Made by a program: the position numbers and the translations under genes. Shown here in pieces: positions 1 through 10,722 of a DNA stretch of 64,000 bases. Below the pieces are notes generated by a model that saw only the letters and a list, made by a program, of their open reading frames with translations, was not told the DNA's origin and ran no database searches. Each line of letters opens with the position of its first letter. The first letter of the stretch is position 1. The stretch spans positions 98,628,237-98,692,236 of the forward strand of contig CM041292.1 in assembly GCA_023052935.1 (NCBI GenBank), given 5' to 3'. Source of the stretch: Piezodorus guildinii (taxonomy: Eukaryota > Arthropoda > Insecta > Hemiptera > Pentatomidae).

Positions 1-142
1 TATTACCACACATACACACAAACCTTTTTGCGGGACTTGGTTATTTAGACTCAAGGGACCCTAAAAGGTGTATTTCCGTTGAAAACTGGAATTCGAAAAT
101 TTTCGCAATACTTCCGCTTACTATATAAAGTAAGTGAAAGTA
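1..142 (+). mobile_element. Family H repeat, 3' terminal fragment (cut by window edge)
   Basis: This is the last ~140 bp of the most abundant repeat here. It has the same blocks, in order, as the full copy at 45788-46670: a CA-rich stretch, a block reading GGGACTTGGTTATTTAGACT, a block reading TTTCCGTTGAAAACTGGAAT, and the terminus GTAAGTGAAAGT. The rest of the copy lies outside the window. It has no coding potential. The class assignment (Helentron-associated, non-autonomous) is inference from the full copies. Confidence 0.8.
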
Positions 143-938
143 AAAATTGCGATTGAAAGGTTTGTATTTTTTTATGTGTGTCTTTTTAGCAGGTCCGTAT
201 ATTTAACAAGCGTAAGTCCATATAGGTTTTAATAAACAAGCATATACGTTGAGCTTCTGTCTGATGTGTAATTTAGAGTGTCTATGTAGTATCGAATATA
301 GTAGTCCAAGTCGAAAATTTAGTTTTATGTTTTGTCTAGACGTGTAGGCTACATGTCAATCTTTTGTCATAAATTAGTCTCAAGCACGTTACTGTATTTG
401 ATTATCTTGTTAATAATCATTTGCTAATTTATTCACAAATTAAAAAAAAAAAAAAATGGCTGTGAGAAGGTACCTCAAAGGAAGGTGAATATCTAAAAAA
501 AATTAACACAAATGTCTGATAAATAGAAAAATTTGGTTTAAAGTGGAAGTAAAAAAATCTACGTCTCTACGTCTACACTTTCCCCGATTTATTTATTTAT
601 CACATTTAAATACAACATGAAATTGTTTGGAATCGGGTATTTCTTTCATGACGGAAACATGTATTGTAAAAGGCACAAAAGAATAGCTGGAGTGCTTCAT
701 TCTTGGATCAAAGGGGCATAATATGAATACAGTGGAGTGGAAGATGCATACCTTATATTATATGTTCATTATAATTATACACACTATAAATGTTTACATA
801 TTAAAACGAGCAAAAATTAAATGTCAACGAGCGAAGCTGCTAATTAAATTTTAAAAAAACTTAATATAGTTTGTCTTTTATTAACCTTCATTTATGTTTG
901 TTATTCAGTAATATTACATTATAATATTATTATTACAT
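143..938. other. AT-rich intergenic/intronic DNA, nothing recognised
   Basis: The stretch is AT-rich with an A-run near 440-455 and short TA-rich segments. I see no open reading frame of note, no repeat shared with the rest of the window and no convincing splice pair. Confidence 0.6.
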
Positions 939-1495
939 ATTCAAGAAAATAGTAATTATGATAATATACTTCTTTCACACAAAATTTATCACTTTACATT
1001 ACATTCCACAAATGTGTATATAAAATAATTTTTGTACTCAAATATTTAGCTTTCCAACGTTATATTAAACATCTATATTACTATTTTTATGTTAAAAAAA
1101 ATAATTAAAAAGTTTCTTAAACCAAAATTTTTGCTCTCTTCTCCTTTGGTTGGTCATAAAATTCGTTCAACATGTATTTTTAGCTGCTTTTTCTCAAAGC
1201 TAATTAGATGATGCATATTTTTTCCAACTTACAAAATTAAAGATACTTTAGAGGAAGAAAATTTGAAATATCGCCATTTAATCGCTGTCAGACTATTTTA
1301 ATCAGAGTGAAACTCTTTTATTATTAAAACCTATTATATTTCCCATCGATATAGTGAGAAAGCTTCAGAGAAAATAGAAAAAAAGGTGAAGAATGTATGG
1401 TATTAAGTTGCACTTCCGGTCAGCCGAAGTTGGTTAAAAAAGTTGCTGAAAGATCGACTTTTCGTTTTCTTGCTAGACTCACCACTCACACACAC

Positions 1496-1588
<93 letters not shown>

Positions 1589-1696
1589 CACACACACACC
1601 TCACACACACATGTATTTCTGGTGAAAACACGAATTAGAATATTCAAACGCAATAATACTTTCCCTGTCTATATATTTCATATATTGGTAAGTCAC
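939..1696 (+). mobile_element. Family H repeat with expanded CA tract
   Basis: This is a diverged copy whose internal blocks align with 45960-46670 (for example a block ending ACATCTATATTACTATTTTTATG, and CACTTCCGGTCAGCCGAAGT near 1411). The left end is eroded. The right end, GGTAAGTCAC, is a degraded form of the family terminus. The family's short CACACACA segment has become a tract of more than 120 bp here. Confidence 0.75.
1487..1610. repeat. (CA)n microsatellite with two imperfections
   Basis: A CA dinucleotide tract of about 124 bp is interrupted by a CG and by short CTTCA and CCTCA units. It lies exactly where other family H copies carry a short CA-rich segment, so it appears to have grown from inside the repeat. 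The reading frames crossing it (His-Thr or Cys-Val repeats) are simple-sequence artefacts. Confidence 0.95.
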
Positions 1697-1994
1697 AGGA
1701 AATTAAAATGAACATCTTAAACACACGCATAACTACGTAATATTGTGTCTAAATGAATAAAATATCAAAACGTTTTCATAATTTAAAAGATTCCACTTGA
1801 TCGTTAATTTATTAATATTTTCTTAAATTTAAGAAATTTATTTGAATAAATGTTAATAGAGATGTATGTTCACAGTTAAAAAAGAAAACGGAAAAAAGAA
1901 AGAAAAGCCTATTGATAAAATAGGAGGAAAGAGAAAGAGAATTAGCAACTAATGTCATTCTGAGTGGGTAGCTCTTTTAAAACTCATTTACCCT
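1697..1994. other. AT-rich DNA, nothing recognised
   Basis: An AT-rich stretch with a purine-rich run around 1880-1945. No gene, repeat copy or regulatory signature is apparent. Confidence 0.6.
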
Positions 1995-2463
1995 GAGCAT
2001 TTGTGTAGAGCGACACAGGGCGGTCATTGCCGGTTTTTAATTAAAGCAGCCTCTGGAAACCTTTTCCTTGCTCTTCCAGTCAAGGAATTTCCAAAGGGAC
2101 ACAGCCTGGAATCGGGGAGTCATTATCGAGCTAGCGCTGAGCGGAATCCTAATGGTGGAAGGCTAGTCGATAAACCTGAGGTCTTGGGGGCCAAGGGGTT
2201 TCCTGGGTTATGATCCCCGCCAGTTCACATATGTATTGCTACCTGAGTCATGGGGTCACGCCAGGGCACACTGAGGCACATACGAATGTCCGTTCCGATA
2301 CAGCGGAGGAATACTTGTCTTTCACGTTATGGTTAATATGGTTCAGAAAATATTTTTCTGGATTTACAGATTTGACGGGGGTTTCTAGGTCCAGGAGAAG
2401 AAGGCGTAAGATTATTGCAGAATTAAATCCCCCTCCCCCTCCCCCGGCATCGACAACGAACAC
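1995..2463. promoter_or_regulatory. GC-rich unique island 1 (candidate regulatory element)
   Basis: The base composition rises well above that of the flanks, and nothing in the island recurs in the window. TTAATTAA (2037-2044) is a homeodomain-type core. Open frames occur in several phases, as expected when GC rises, and none resembles a known family. Segment 2370-2463 could be read as a small + strand exon: it follows TTTACAG and precedes GTAATT, and encodes SRSRRRRRK and a run of six prolines. The acceptor is weak. A regulatory role is inferred. Confidence 0.35.
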
Positions 2464-2464
2464 G

Positions 2465-3029
2465 TAATTATTTTATTCAAAGTTTCTGACCATCTGATTG
2501 CTGGAAAAAAAGCGCTAACCACCTCGGACACTCACCCACTTAGCTGTTAACTCCGTGCTTCGTTTCATGAATCAGTGAATCTTGATAAAGTTTTAAGACC
2601 GTTAATAAAACGACTCCTAATATCGAGGCACCAAGTGGTTCCATGGTAAAACTTGCAATAAATGTAGAGAGAGTCAATCCAACAGAAGAGCATCAACTTT
2701 TTTTTTGTTTTCGGGGGGTGTTTGGGTGGATAAGCATGGAAGTGATTATTTTCAACACACAACAGGACAGTCGGAACGAAACAGTCTTTATAGCTTTTTA
2801 TTTTGTTGCAAAGGAAACACTATCGCTTTAAATGTATTATGTAAGAGAACATCTATCTATATGTCACTTTCAATTATAATGAACAATATGTTACAGTTTT
2901 TTACGAATCCGCAAGTAATTGCTTATTGTGAATGGTAGAGTGAAGAAATGAATACAATAAAAAGTTTCATACGAGTTATTTGAAAGGTTTGTTCGTTTTT
3001 ATAGATTTTTTTTTGTTTTGTTTTTATGT
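2465..3029. other. Intergenic/intronic DNA, nothing recognised
   Basis: This is mixed-composition sequence with short overlapping open frames on both strands and no recognisable protein. There are T-runs near 2698-2708 and 3005-3025. Confidence 0.5.
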
Positions 3030-3232
3030 TCAACCCTACCTCGCCTTTGTAGCCTATACGGAGGTTACCCGGGCTAGGGGGGTGAGTGCGGGTGATTAAT
3101 GCCGAGATAAATTCCCCCCGTACCGAGATTCGGACTCGTAATTATTTGGTTTCACAGGGTTTGGTCATCTGTAGCTAGGCAACGCGTGTCCAAAGTGATG
3201 CGCGTTAACCAACTCGGCTACTCCGCCCCCAT
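3030..3232 (-). mobile_element. tRNA-derived SINE (Ser/Leu-like head)
   Basis: Read on the minus strand, it begins with a tRNA-like head. An A-box-like TAGCCGAGTTGGTTAACGCG is followed by a B-box-like GAGTCCGAATCTCGG, with a long gap between them as in class II tRNAs (Ser, Leu). A unique body with a GGGGGG-rich segment follows. The head is too diverged and wrongly spaced to be a functional tRNA gene. Confidence 0.65.
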
Positions 3233-3436
3233 AGATTTTATATGTTCTCATATTCATGCATATGCAGTTAAAAGTAGAATTATGAAATGAACTGCAATAC
3301 AACATCGTCCTCTTCAACTTGATTTCATTCCGTAGATTATTTTTATAATGAAAGTCAATATACGACCGTTTGGAATTAAGGCGGAATAGTCTAGGTTGCT
3401 ATCAAAGAAAGAAAATAACGAAACAGTCCTTATAAC

Positions 3437-3592
3437 TATTTATTGTTTTGCCAAAGTTTCGACCGACATTGTAGGTCATCAACATCGAGGCTCCCTAAGG
3501 AAAGGCACCTCGGAGCCGTTCAACTTTTGGAAACCTTTCCTTAAGGAGCCTTGAATTTCGGTAGAAACTTTGGCAAAACAATTAATAGTAAA
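3437..3592. repeat. Long imperfect inverted repeat with GAAAC hairpin signature
   Basis: The arms (about 3437-3508 and 3533-3592) share ATTGTTTTGCCAAAGTTTC and GGCTCC(C/T)TAAGGAAAGG in inverted order. One arm has extra sequence. The minus-strand reading GATGACC-loop-GGTCGAAAC matches a hairpin-GAAAC motif seen at several other places in the window. The downstream block GACTGCCACCCGAGC (3617-3631) resembles the arms of the palindrome at 16061-16176. It is probably the end of a Penelope-like or similar element, which is an inference. Confidence 0.6.
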
Positions 3593-3599
3593 TACTATA

Positions 3600-4590
3600 T
3601 AATATTTTTTTTCTATGACTGCCACCCGAGCTATTTTCCTTCTCTAAGTTATTTTTCCTTTCCATACTATTTTTTTTATGAAAATTATTTATTGTATGTT
3701 TTCTAGAAGCTGTTATGTCTTTAATTTGAAAAGGTGCCTTGATTGCGAACCTCAAAAAACTCTCTGTCTCTCTTTCATATATATATATATATATTTTAGT
3801 CATGGCATATTTTAAATAGAGAAGATAACATGAATAAGCAGTTGAAAATATGGGTACGTTATCTCCTAACATTTAGCTTTATAACTAAATTATCAGAGCG
3901 GTCGAGGGAGAGAGAGAGAGAAGTTACTGACAGGCGAATTTAAACCTCCCCAGGAGGATACAGAACAATACAGAGAGGGATTCTCAAGTAGTTTAAATAG
4001 CGGGGCCAACTTTCTGTGGGGCGAGTGTGGTCCGGTCAAACTTCTAGCTCCTGTTCACTCCGTCTCAGATATGGTTTTAATAAAACTCTCTCCCCTCCCT
4101 CAGTTCTAACCATTTTCCTGGCTTGGTGGGAATGGGAAAAGTGTGTGGAGTGGGTTCTATGCTGACTATTGTTTGAACAGCTGTTTAATAAGAAAGTAAT
4201 TCCGAGAAAAAAATACAGAAGCATACCTGATGTTTTCTCTCTGATATTTCTTCAAACATTAAAAATAAGTCAGTTGAAAGCTGGAAGCTATCATGTGATG
4301 GTGGTTGATGGCGGATAAGATTAGAAGTCGTGAAGATGTGCTAAGGGTAAAGGAATGGCAGAAATAGCGACTCGACCTGAATAGAAATTAGTTTTCCTCA
4401 CTTTCCTTTGAGGATTTTCATTGCGGCCTTATATTACAAATATTGCCTTGCTAGAGCCCTTCAAAGCTGAGGAAATATCGTATTACTTATACCGGACAGC
4501 ACGGACCTCAAGGTGCAAAATCGTCGACGACGTTGCAAAGGGATGGGAAATCGAAATAGCATGCATGTTATTTTCCTATTGATAAGAAAT
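3600..4590. other. Mixed unique DNA with short TA and GA simple repeats
   Basis: It contains a (TA)n tract at 3777-3796, a GA-rich stretch near 3905-3925 and moderately GC-rich patches at 3930-4230 and 4490-4560. No reading frame or splice pattern is convincing. Confidence 0.5.
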
Positions 4591-5560
4591 CACACATAGG
4601 TGATTGCCTTCTTTTTCAGACATCTTCCTTGATTTGTTTTTCACCTTTGCTTATAAAGGATATTCATGCTTTGACGTTAAGAAATCATTCTCAAAAATCA
4701 TTTTTATAATAAAGTACCATAGATGGATAAGTGCTCAAAACTCAATTTCATATAAGCATAACATATTAACTACGTATAGCTGTATATTGGTGTTTCTGGG
4801 CTGTATACGTATGTTTGCAAATTGATCCCATTCGTGGATGAAGCATTTAAAAAAAAAAAAAAAATACTAATTTTAGGTTTTAGAAGTAAGTTCTTCTATT
4901 TACTACAAGCGAAATGTTTAATTTTAAGTTTGTTATTGGTAGCATATATGGATATCATCCATGTTATGATACCGACACCCGTGTTTCCAGGAGGCAAGGG
5001 ACGGATAAATAAATAATAGCAAAATGTTTTTTATATTTATAAAAATATATAAATTTTCAACAATGATTCAACTTGTTTCTATGAGAGCCTGCATACAAAA
5101 CATGGATGCTTAAATACATTTGTTATAAATTTATTATGATTGCTAATACTGGTCAGACTAAGACAATTTTGTTCTAATTTGGTTAAAAAATTGTTAATCT
5201 TCGAATGAGTACTTTTGATTTTTCAGGAGTTGTATAGATTCTGAGTTAGTCGAAAAACAATTTTTTTTTAAGGTTCTAGATAAATCTATTTCCAACACTG
5301 GGAATCTCTATTAAAACATTATGCTTTAAAGTCACTGTAATTTTGTGATGACCAGAAACGTTAGTGAATAATGACTTTCTATTATAAATATAATAAAGGT
5401 TTCTAGAAATGGGTTTTTCAGCCAATCTTCATTCAAGACCGCCTTGGTTCAATTCAGTTAGGATTGATGTTTGTTACTTAGAATTGATTGAAATGTTTTT
5501 AAATTAACATATAAAGAATAACTACTGATCAATAACTATCCTGTATTATATTCACATAAA
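4591..5560. other. AT-rich DNA, nothing recognised
   Basis: The short open frames here are rich in Ile, Phe and Lys, as AT-rich noncoding DNA produces. A-run at 4850-4864. No repeat family is recognised. Confidence 0.55.
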
Positions 5561-5565
5561 CTAAC

Positions 5566-5685
5566 CTTCCGTTGGTGGTTGTGATATCGTGGAATCTCTT
5601 GAAGGCTCGTCTTGTGCAACGACTTTGGCGTCTTCCACCATTATGCAGCCGGAATGGTCCATCGAAGGTCCCATGGAGCTCACTG
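5566..5685 (-). CDS. Candidate internal coding exon, unknown protein
   Basis: A GC-richer 120-bp segment in AT-rich DNA. On the minus strand it follows a pyrimidine-rich tract ending TTGTTATAG and is followed by the donor GTTAGT. The frame entering with 2 nt and leaving with 1 nt is open throughout and encodes MDHSGCIMVEDAKVVAQDEP in the middle, which has ordinary coding composition. A second frame is also open (Arg-rich). The acceptor is a tandem TAG/CAG (NAGNAG), which would add or drop one codon. It is phase-compatible with the candidate exon at 18945-19053. I do not recognise the protein. RNA evidence would decide. Confidence 0.42.
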
Positions 5686-5794
5686 CTATAACAATAAGAA
5701 CAAAAGTTATTAAAGTACAAGTGCGAATTGAAGATGTATAACAATAAATAAATATTGATTATGATTAAGTATGTGACATATTTTCATTAAATAT

Positions 5795-6408
5795 ATATTT
5801 TTTTTAAACATATTTATTGATATATAAAACTGTATTACTATATACAAAAAGTAAATGTGATGGACATAGTAAACTGACATGAAATACATGTAGAGACGCT
5901 ACCCATTGGCAGCGCTCTACAAGTATTCAAAACTAGAAGGTCTCGGAACCATTTTCTTTTCAGACGCCTCGGAGGATTATCAGGAATTGAAGAAGATGGA
6001 AGGCTAGAAACTAGTGGATTAGAGTGGAAATGGAGTTTTTCATGGAATGATTGATACCTTGTTCGGGCTAATTCAGAAACATATGGGACATTAAGGTCTT
6101 TATAGGTGAGCTTATTCGTGACAAAGTAAGGAGCGTTAAGGATTTTGGATTGTAAGGATTGAATTCGAGAAGAATTCGATGGTTTAGTAGAGCCCCATAG
6201 CTCTATTCCGTAAGTTCATATCGTCCTTGTGATGGTCATATAAAAAAGTCTTTTGTAATTAAGTTGAAGGTTGGAACGTTTGTCCAGTAAGTGTTGAAGT
6301 CGTCGAAAACGTTTCTTGTCGCTTCAGTATTGTATCGAGTTTCCAAGTTAGACGTTTGTCAAGGTGGAGTCCTAGGTATCGAATCTGTTCAACAGGGGCT
6401 AGTGGTCA
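5795..6408 (-). pseudogene. Jockey-like LINE, 3' (C-terminal) fragment
   Basis: A 5'-truncated non-LTR retrotransposon on the minus strand. Conceptual translation with frame changes gives YLGLHLDKRLTWK and YGIELWGS, typical of the region after the reverse transcriptase domain in Jockey-group elements, then a tail including SIPDNPPRRLKRKW. A related 3' end lies at 14586-14802. Several frameshifts make it inactive. The T-run near 5808-5815 is the likely poly(A) end. Confidence 0.75.
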
Positions 6409-7319
6409 TTAAATATTTTAAAAAAAATTGGATATGAATACATAAAACATCTTAATATTGTTATTGTTTCTTTCATATAACCTCATTATAAGACGTGGCA
6501 TTAAATATTATTAAAAAAATAAACCAGCTAGAACAGACAAATTAAAGGTACGAGAAACAAGTAAATTATAAACGAAAGTAAATGTATAAAGCACAAATGC
6601 CATTATAATTATACAATTAATACTCAGGGAATTTGGCATAGAACTACGATACAACTTATAATGGAATTATTTATGTATATATTTATAAATGCACTTCACA
6701 TGGCAGAGCTCATTAAACAAAGTCGAATTATGAAATATGACATTAAAAAAATTAAAAATAAAATAAATTGGAATTACATCAAACGATAATAGACTGAACT
6801 ACAGAGTTTGCGTAGTAAATAAATTTAAAACGTTAAATAGCACGAAATTGGTCTATAGTCATTTTATTATAAACAGTACTCATAAAGGCTATCTAAGTCT
6901 AGATTTGCCGCGGAATACGGATTCAGTATATTAAAACTATTTAATTGAATTATTATAATATATATATAAGTATAGCATTAGTATTTATAAAGCATTTCGT
7001 ATTATTTCTTAAGGTAAGTATACATTACTAATAAAAAAAGGTACCAAAAGTTCATAAATTTAAACAATAAAAGTAAATATAAGCACCTTAAATTCCATTA
7101 TGGTAAGATCAGAATTATTTTTTAAAGCAAACAATAATTGATTCACTACTAATTTATTTTAAGAAAATAAATGCAGTAATTATTGTATTTCTATATCAAT
7201 TCAACAACGTATTATATTTTATAATTAAATCATAAGGAAAATATCATTATGATTTAAATTAAATTTTTTATAATCTAAAAGAAAAAAATCATAAACCTGG
7301 ATAAACATTTGTTTATTAT
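6409..7319. other. AT-rich DNA, nothing recognised
   Basis: Very AT-rich, with many TA steps and A/T runs and no open frame of note. No shared repeat was recognised. Confidence 0.6.
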
Positions 7320-7910
7320 ATTCATGAAACCTGGAGTTCACAAAACAACAGGAGGCGTCAGAAACCTAATTTGAGGAGCTTTTATTCCGAAATCTTATTA
7401 TTTTTTTATTAAAGAAGAATATGATGAATGAGCGAGCTATTGTGCTGCCTATAAAGAAAGCAATCAGGGAGGAGAAAAAACAGGAATCCGGAGAGCCATC
7501 GAGAGGACAGGATAGAGCCGATATAGAAATGGCAGGGAGAAGATAAATTTATTCAATTGGAGTGAAGGAGGGATCCGAAATCTATTAGCCCTGATTGATG
7601 CAACCCTTATTAACCGATCTTTGTTCCCTCCTCGTCCGGATAAAAAGGGCCCTACCTTCCTAATCCCTGGATGGATTGCCCTACGCCCTTTCACAACTTT
7701 CCTCTGCATAAGGCTGATGGATGGGTGGAACTTTACCATACCTCTTGTCTTCTTATCGCCCTTTTTATATAGTGAAGAGTATTACCTGCCTTCTTATGGG
7801 AGCCTGTTAGCAGTCGATAACAATGGCCTATGGTTCGTTTGGGCCGAGATAGCAGCAGCTACATAACAGCTATCTTGGATTATCGATGATTTCATTTAGC
7901 CTAGTTTTCG
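7320..7910. promoter_or_regulatory. GC-rich unique island 2 (candidate regulatory element)
   Basis: About 590 bp of non-repetitive, GC-richer sequence between AT-rich flanks. Frames on both strands are open for 80-90 codons in overlapping positions (about 7464-7739 minus and 7621-7866 plus), which argues against real coding. AACAATGG at 7819-7826 matches a SOX core. It contains TTTTTATATA-like and GATA-like motifs. An enhancer role is inferred. Confidence 0.4.
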
Positions 7911-8240
7911 CATAACCACGAGCTTCAAATCTTGATAAACATTACGAATGAAGCATTCCAAATAATGACCTTCACACCAAAAGTAATCAAATAAGATGAA
8001 AGCCGAAGGTGGGTTGGATGAGGGATCTCTAGTGAAACCCTGTGCAATACGCAAGTCGGTGTATCATACCAATGGCCTTTATCAACCCTAATCACATCCA
8101 TTTTTATAAAAATTATCTTGATTATCAAGATATTAATTATACTAACAACTTTTACAGTGAAAGGTAAGTTCTAAGACACAGTTTACCTACCATGCCTTTA
8201 CTTTGTAACGGATTTTAATTCAATTAAATACTGAAATAAC
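7911..8240. other. Mixed unique DNA
   Basis: Moderately GC-rich at 7985-8100 and AT-rich elsewhere. No gene, repeat or splice signal was recognised. Confidence 0.5.
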
Positions 8241-8353
8241 GATATTTTTTGTGCCGATATTACACCGGTATCGATAACGTTCACGGAAATGGTGAAAAAG
8301 TTAACAGGTATACAGGTACCGCTGGGCATACTGGTCTAGAGCATGTTGGTAAC

Positions 8354-8367
8354 GTCGCCATGGTAAC
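8354..8367. promoter_or_regulatory. X-box-like (RFX-type) palindromic site
   Basis: GTCGCCATGGTAAC differs at one position from the imperfect palindrome GTTGCCATGGTAAC that is typical of RFX binding sites. It lies in a short GC-richer patch (8245-8420) crossed by an 84-codon open frame ending at 8503 that resembles no family I know. RFX sites commonly sit near promoters of ciliary genes, but I see no promoter or first exon here. Confidence 0.35.
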
Positions 8368-8689
8368 GAAATCAAAGCTCTTACCCCTGCTAAATCGCAT
8401 AACGCGCCTAAAGAAGTTTTCACTTCAAAATTATCATAATTTTTCAGACAAACTTTATTCTGCATTCAAGTCCTGTGATGATTATATTAAGAAATTACAC
8501 TGAAAAAGCAAATTGACGAGTTTTAATTTTACTTTGGTGGTATAATGAACAGGTATAGACGACAAATCGAGGTATGGAATCAGCCTTGCAGGTTATTAAA
8601 AGTCCGATACATTATATTTTTTTAATATAAATATTTGAGTTCAAAAATTTGTTGATAATTAAAGGAACCCTATTATTTTATTGCCCCTG

Positions 8690-8960
8690 ACACATAGCTC
8701 CTAGGCTACTTACGCCCTAACAACGTGACCACTAATGTCATATGTGGCTCCCGGGCCCGCATGTGTTAATGTTGAGGCATTTATTCGAATTCCAAACGGC
8801 CCGGCTGGAGGGAGCTAGATTAACAGACGTAAATCATTTCTATCAGCCGAATCCATTCCCATCTCCTAGCAGCTGCCTTATTGCCCTCTGTCTTCACCGC
8901 GTAATTACCGGTGTAATTAGATCTTGCTGTAATAGCACCAGTAGCTTTTGTTTTTTTGGT
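8690..8960. promoter_or_regulatory. GC-rich unique island 3 with paired TAATTA
   Basis: A non-repetitive island with two homeodomain cores, TAATTA at 8902-8907 and 8914-8919, 12 bp apart in an almost symmetrical context around ACCGGT. The short open frame over it (8742-8969) has no recognisable product. A regulatory function is inferred from composition and sites only. Confidence 0.4.
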
Positions 8961-9379
8961 GAGATGTGATCAGTTTATTATATCGCAGTGTAATTACTCG
9001 AACTTATGAGCATGTGATTATTAGAAGATTGAAATTGCAGAGGTAATTTAGTATACGTTGTCGTTATTTACCAAGCTCCTAGCAATTGTTTATGTATTTA
9101 TACTGGTGTATTCTTTACACACATGGTTATCTGTTTTGCATATGCAGAGAATGTAAATAAAACCACAGGAATTTCCAAAAACTTCTGTCACCAGTAGCAG
9201 ATCAAAGCAACCCTGTCAAGCATTCGGCGAAAGCTTGCTAAACCATGGCAAGAGAGCCAAAAATGTTGAGCATTGTAAATGCAGATAAAACAAAGAGTAA
9301 ATAGTAAAAAAGTATCCTCGTTTTAGAAAGAAAAGAAAAAAACTACCGTAAAAATGAACTACTGCAAAATTAAATTATC
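8961..9379. other. Mixed/AT-rich DNA, nothing recognised
   Basis: No reading frame, repeat copy or strong motif is apparent. Confidence 0.5.
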
Positions 9380-9384
9380 TAAAA

Positions 9385-9530
9385 CGGTTCCTACATTGGA
9401 GTTATGTTTGATAGATATTTAAACGTTTCGGTCCCCTTTGTTAGAAAATCAATACAGGGAGTTAGAAACATTGCAGCACGTTTGCATTCGTTCCTTATAG
9501 GCATACTAAGGAAAATTGTTAATTGAAGAA
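9385..9530 (+). pseudogene. Possible LINE fragment (post-RT region)
   Basis: A short translation including YIGVMFDRYLNVSVPFV and ARLHSFLIGI resembles the 'YLGV-LD' segment downstream of the reverse transcriptase domain in non-LTR elements. It is very short and flanked by AT-rich DNA, so the call is weak. Confidence 0.3.
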
Positions 9531-9974
9531 CGAAGTAAACTTATGAGAAATTGAAAATGGCAAAATTTCCAAATTCACATCTGTAATAACAAGTTGCTTG
9601 AAACTATCAAAGATGCAGATAGTCCCATATATGGTAGCCTGATACCTAACTTAAGGGTCCAAATTATTATTTATTTTTTATGTTGTTTTAAATTTACTAA
9701 TTGATATTTAGAAAATTATCTATACTAAATATTATTAAGCTGAAGAGTTAGTTTGAATCTCAGGAACCACTGGTTTGAGTTGAAAAATTATTTTTGTTTT
9801 GGATAGTCCATTTATCGAGGAAGGCTTTAGGCTATACAACATCACGCTGTGAACAATAGGAGCCGAGAATCAGGAATTCTGAAAAGAAAAGATCAGAAAA
9901 TCTAGAAAAAAACGGGAAAATTTAACCTCGCATCCCAATGATTACAAATGATTTACTTTTTAATTAAAAAAAAA
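9531..9974. other. AT-rich DNA, nothing recognised
   Basis: AT-rich without recognised features. An A-run lies at 9966-9976. Confidence 0.5.
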
Positions 9975-9989
9975 AATTCTACTGCCCGT

Positions 9990-10267
9990 TAATTTATCTT
10001 TTTCCATAACAATTAACTAATCACAGGGGGCAAACATTTAAACACGCAGGAATCGATTTACGTCAAGACTGCTTTTCACACGGCCAACTATATGTCGTAT
10101 TATCTAGATCAGATTGCGGAGAAAATCAGTATGTTCTTATGCCACAAGAAAATAAAACTAAAAATATCATTTACGCAGAAGTACTTCAAAATATACCATA
10201 TTAAATACTTCTTAATAGTGATCATAATAACAGAAATTGACGCAGACGAAGCCGCGAGCAACAGCTA
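9990..10267 (+). pseudogene. Helitron remnant: Pif1-type helicase C-terminus plus 3' end
   Basis: Conceptual translation gives GQTFKHAGIDLR, CFSHGQLYVVLSRS, QYVLMPQENKTKNIIYAEVL and a stop at 10201-10203. These are typical of the last helicase motifs of Helitron RepHel / Pif1-family proteins. Just upstream, an in-frame TAA and one extra G in a run of five break the frame. The 3' part carries GACGAAGCCGCGAGCAACAG and ends CTAG (10264-10267) followed by T, as Helitron 3' ends (CTRR, target A/T) do. The N-terminal Rep and most of the helicase are absent. Confidence 0.7.
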
Positions 10268-10529
10268 GTCATAAAATACATCAAGAAATGTAAAAAAAAA
10301 AAAAAAAAAAATAATTCTTACTTTAAGTCCTCTAATAAACCAAGCGATGAGTTCAGTCATCTGATTATAAATTATATACTAGATTAACCCCAGAGATTAT
10401 GATGCTGATAGACATCCTTAAAATAAAATGCATGCTTGCAGAAAAAGTAAAATTCTCAAATAACTTAGATGACAGAATGGGCACCGAAAACAAGCAAAAA
10501 AAAAAAAATTCTTCTTCAAGATTATTTTA
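10268..10529. other. AT-rich DNA with A-runs
   Basis: Contains A-runs at about 10292-10309 and 10496-10508. Nothing else was recognised. Confidence 0.55.
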
Positions 10530-10722
10530 AGGGGAAACATTGCCTCGGATTACCGAGTTATATCCACGGAGCGGACAGCAGGCCGGCTGACAGGACACTA
10601 TCTGGTGCTGACCAGGGCTGGCGCTGCGGGCAGAGATAGCTGGGGTCAGCTCACCGCAGCCGCCCAACTTCTTGGACCACATCACATCCTCATCCTCTCC
10701 TACAAGTGTCTGTCGTCTGCAG
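10530..10722. promoter_or_regulatory. GC-rich unique island 4
   Basis: Among the most GC-rich segments of the window (around 10560-10680), it runs into the candidate exon starting at 10723. It could be a regulatory element or the upstream flank of an exon. No repeat match was seen. Confidence 0.3.

Noticed and set aside
1397..1711. Open frames through the CA tract on both strands
   Set aside because: They are His-Thr or Cys-Val repeats caused by the dinucleotide tract inside a repeat copy.
7464..7866. Overlapping 91- and 81-codon frames on opposite strands
   Set aside because: Both strands are open over the same GC-rich segment, with no splice pair or recognisable product. Composition explains it.
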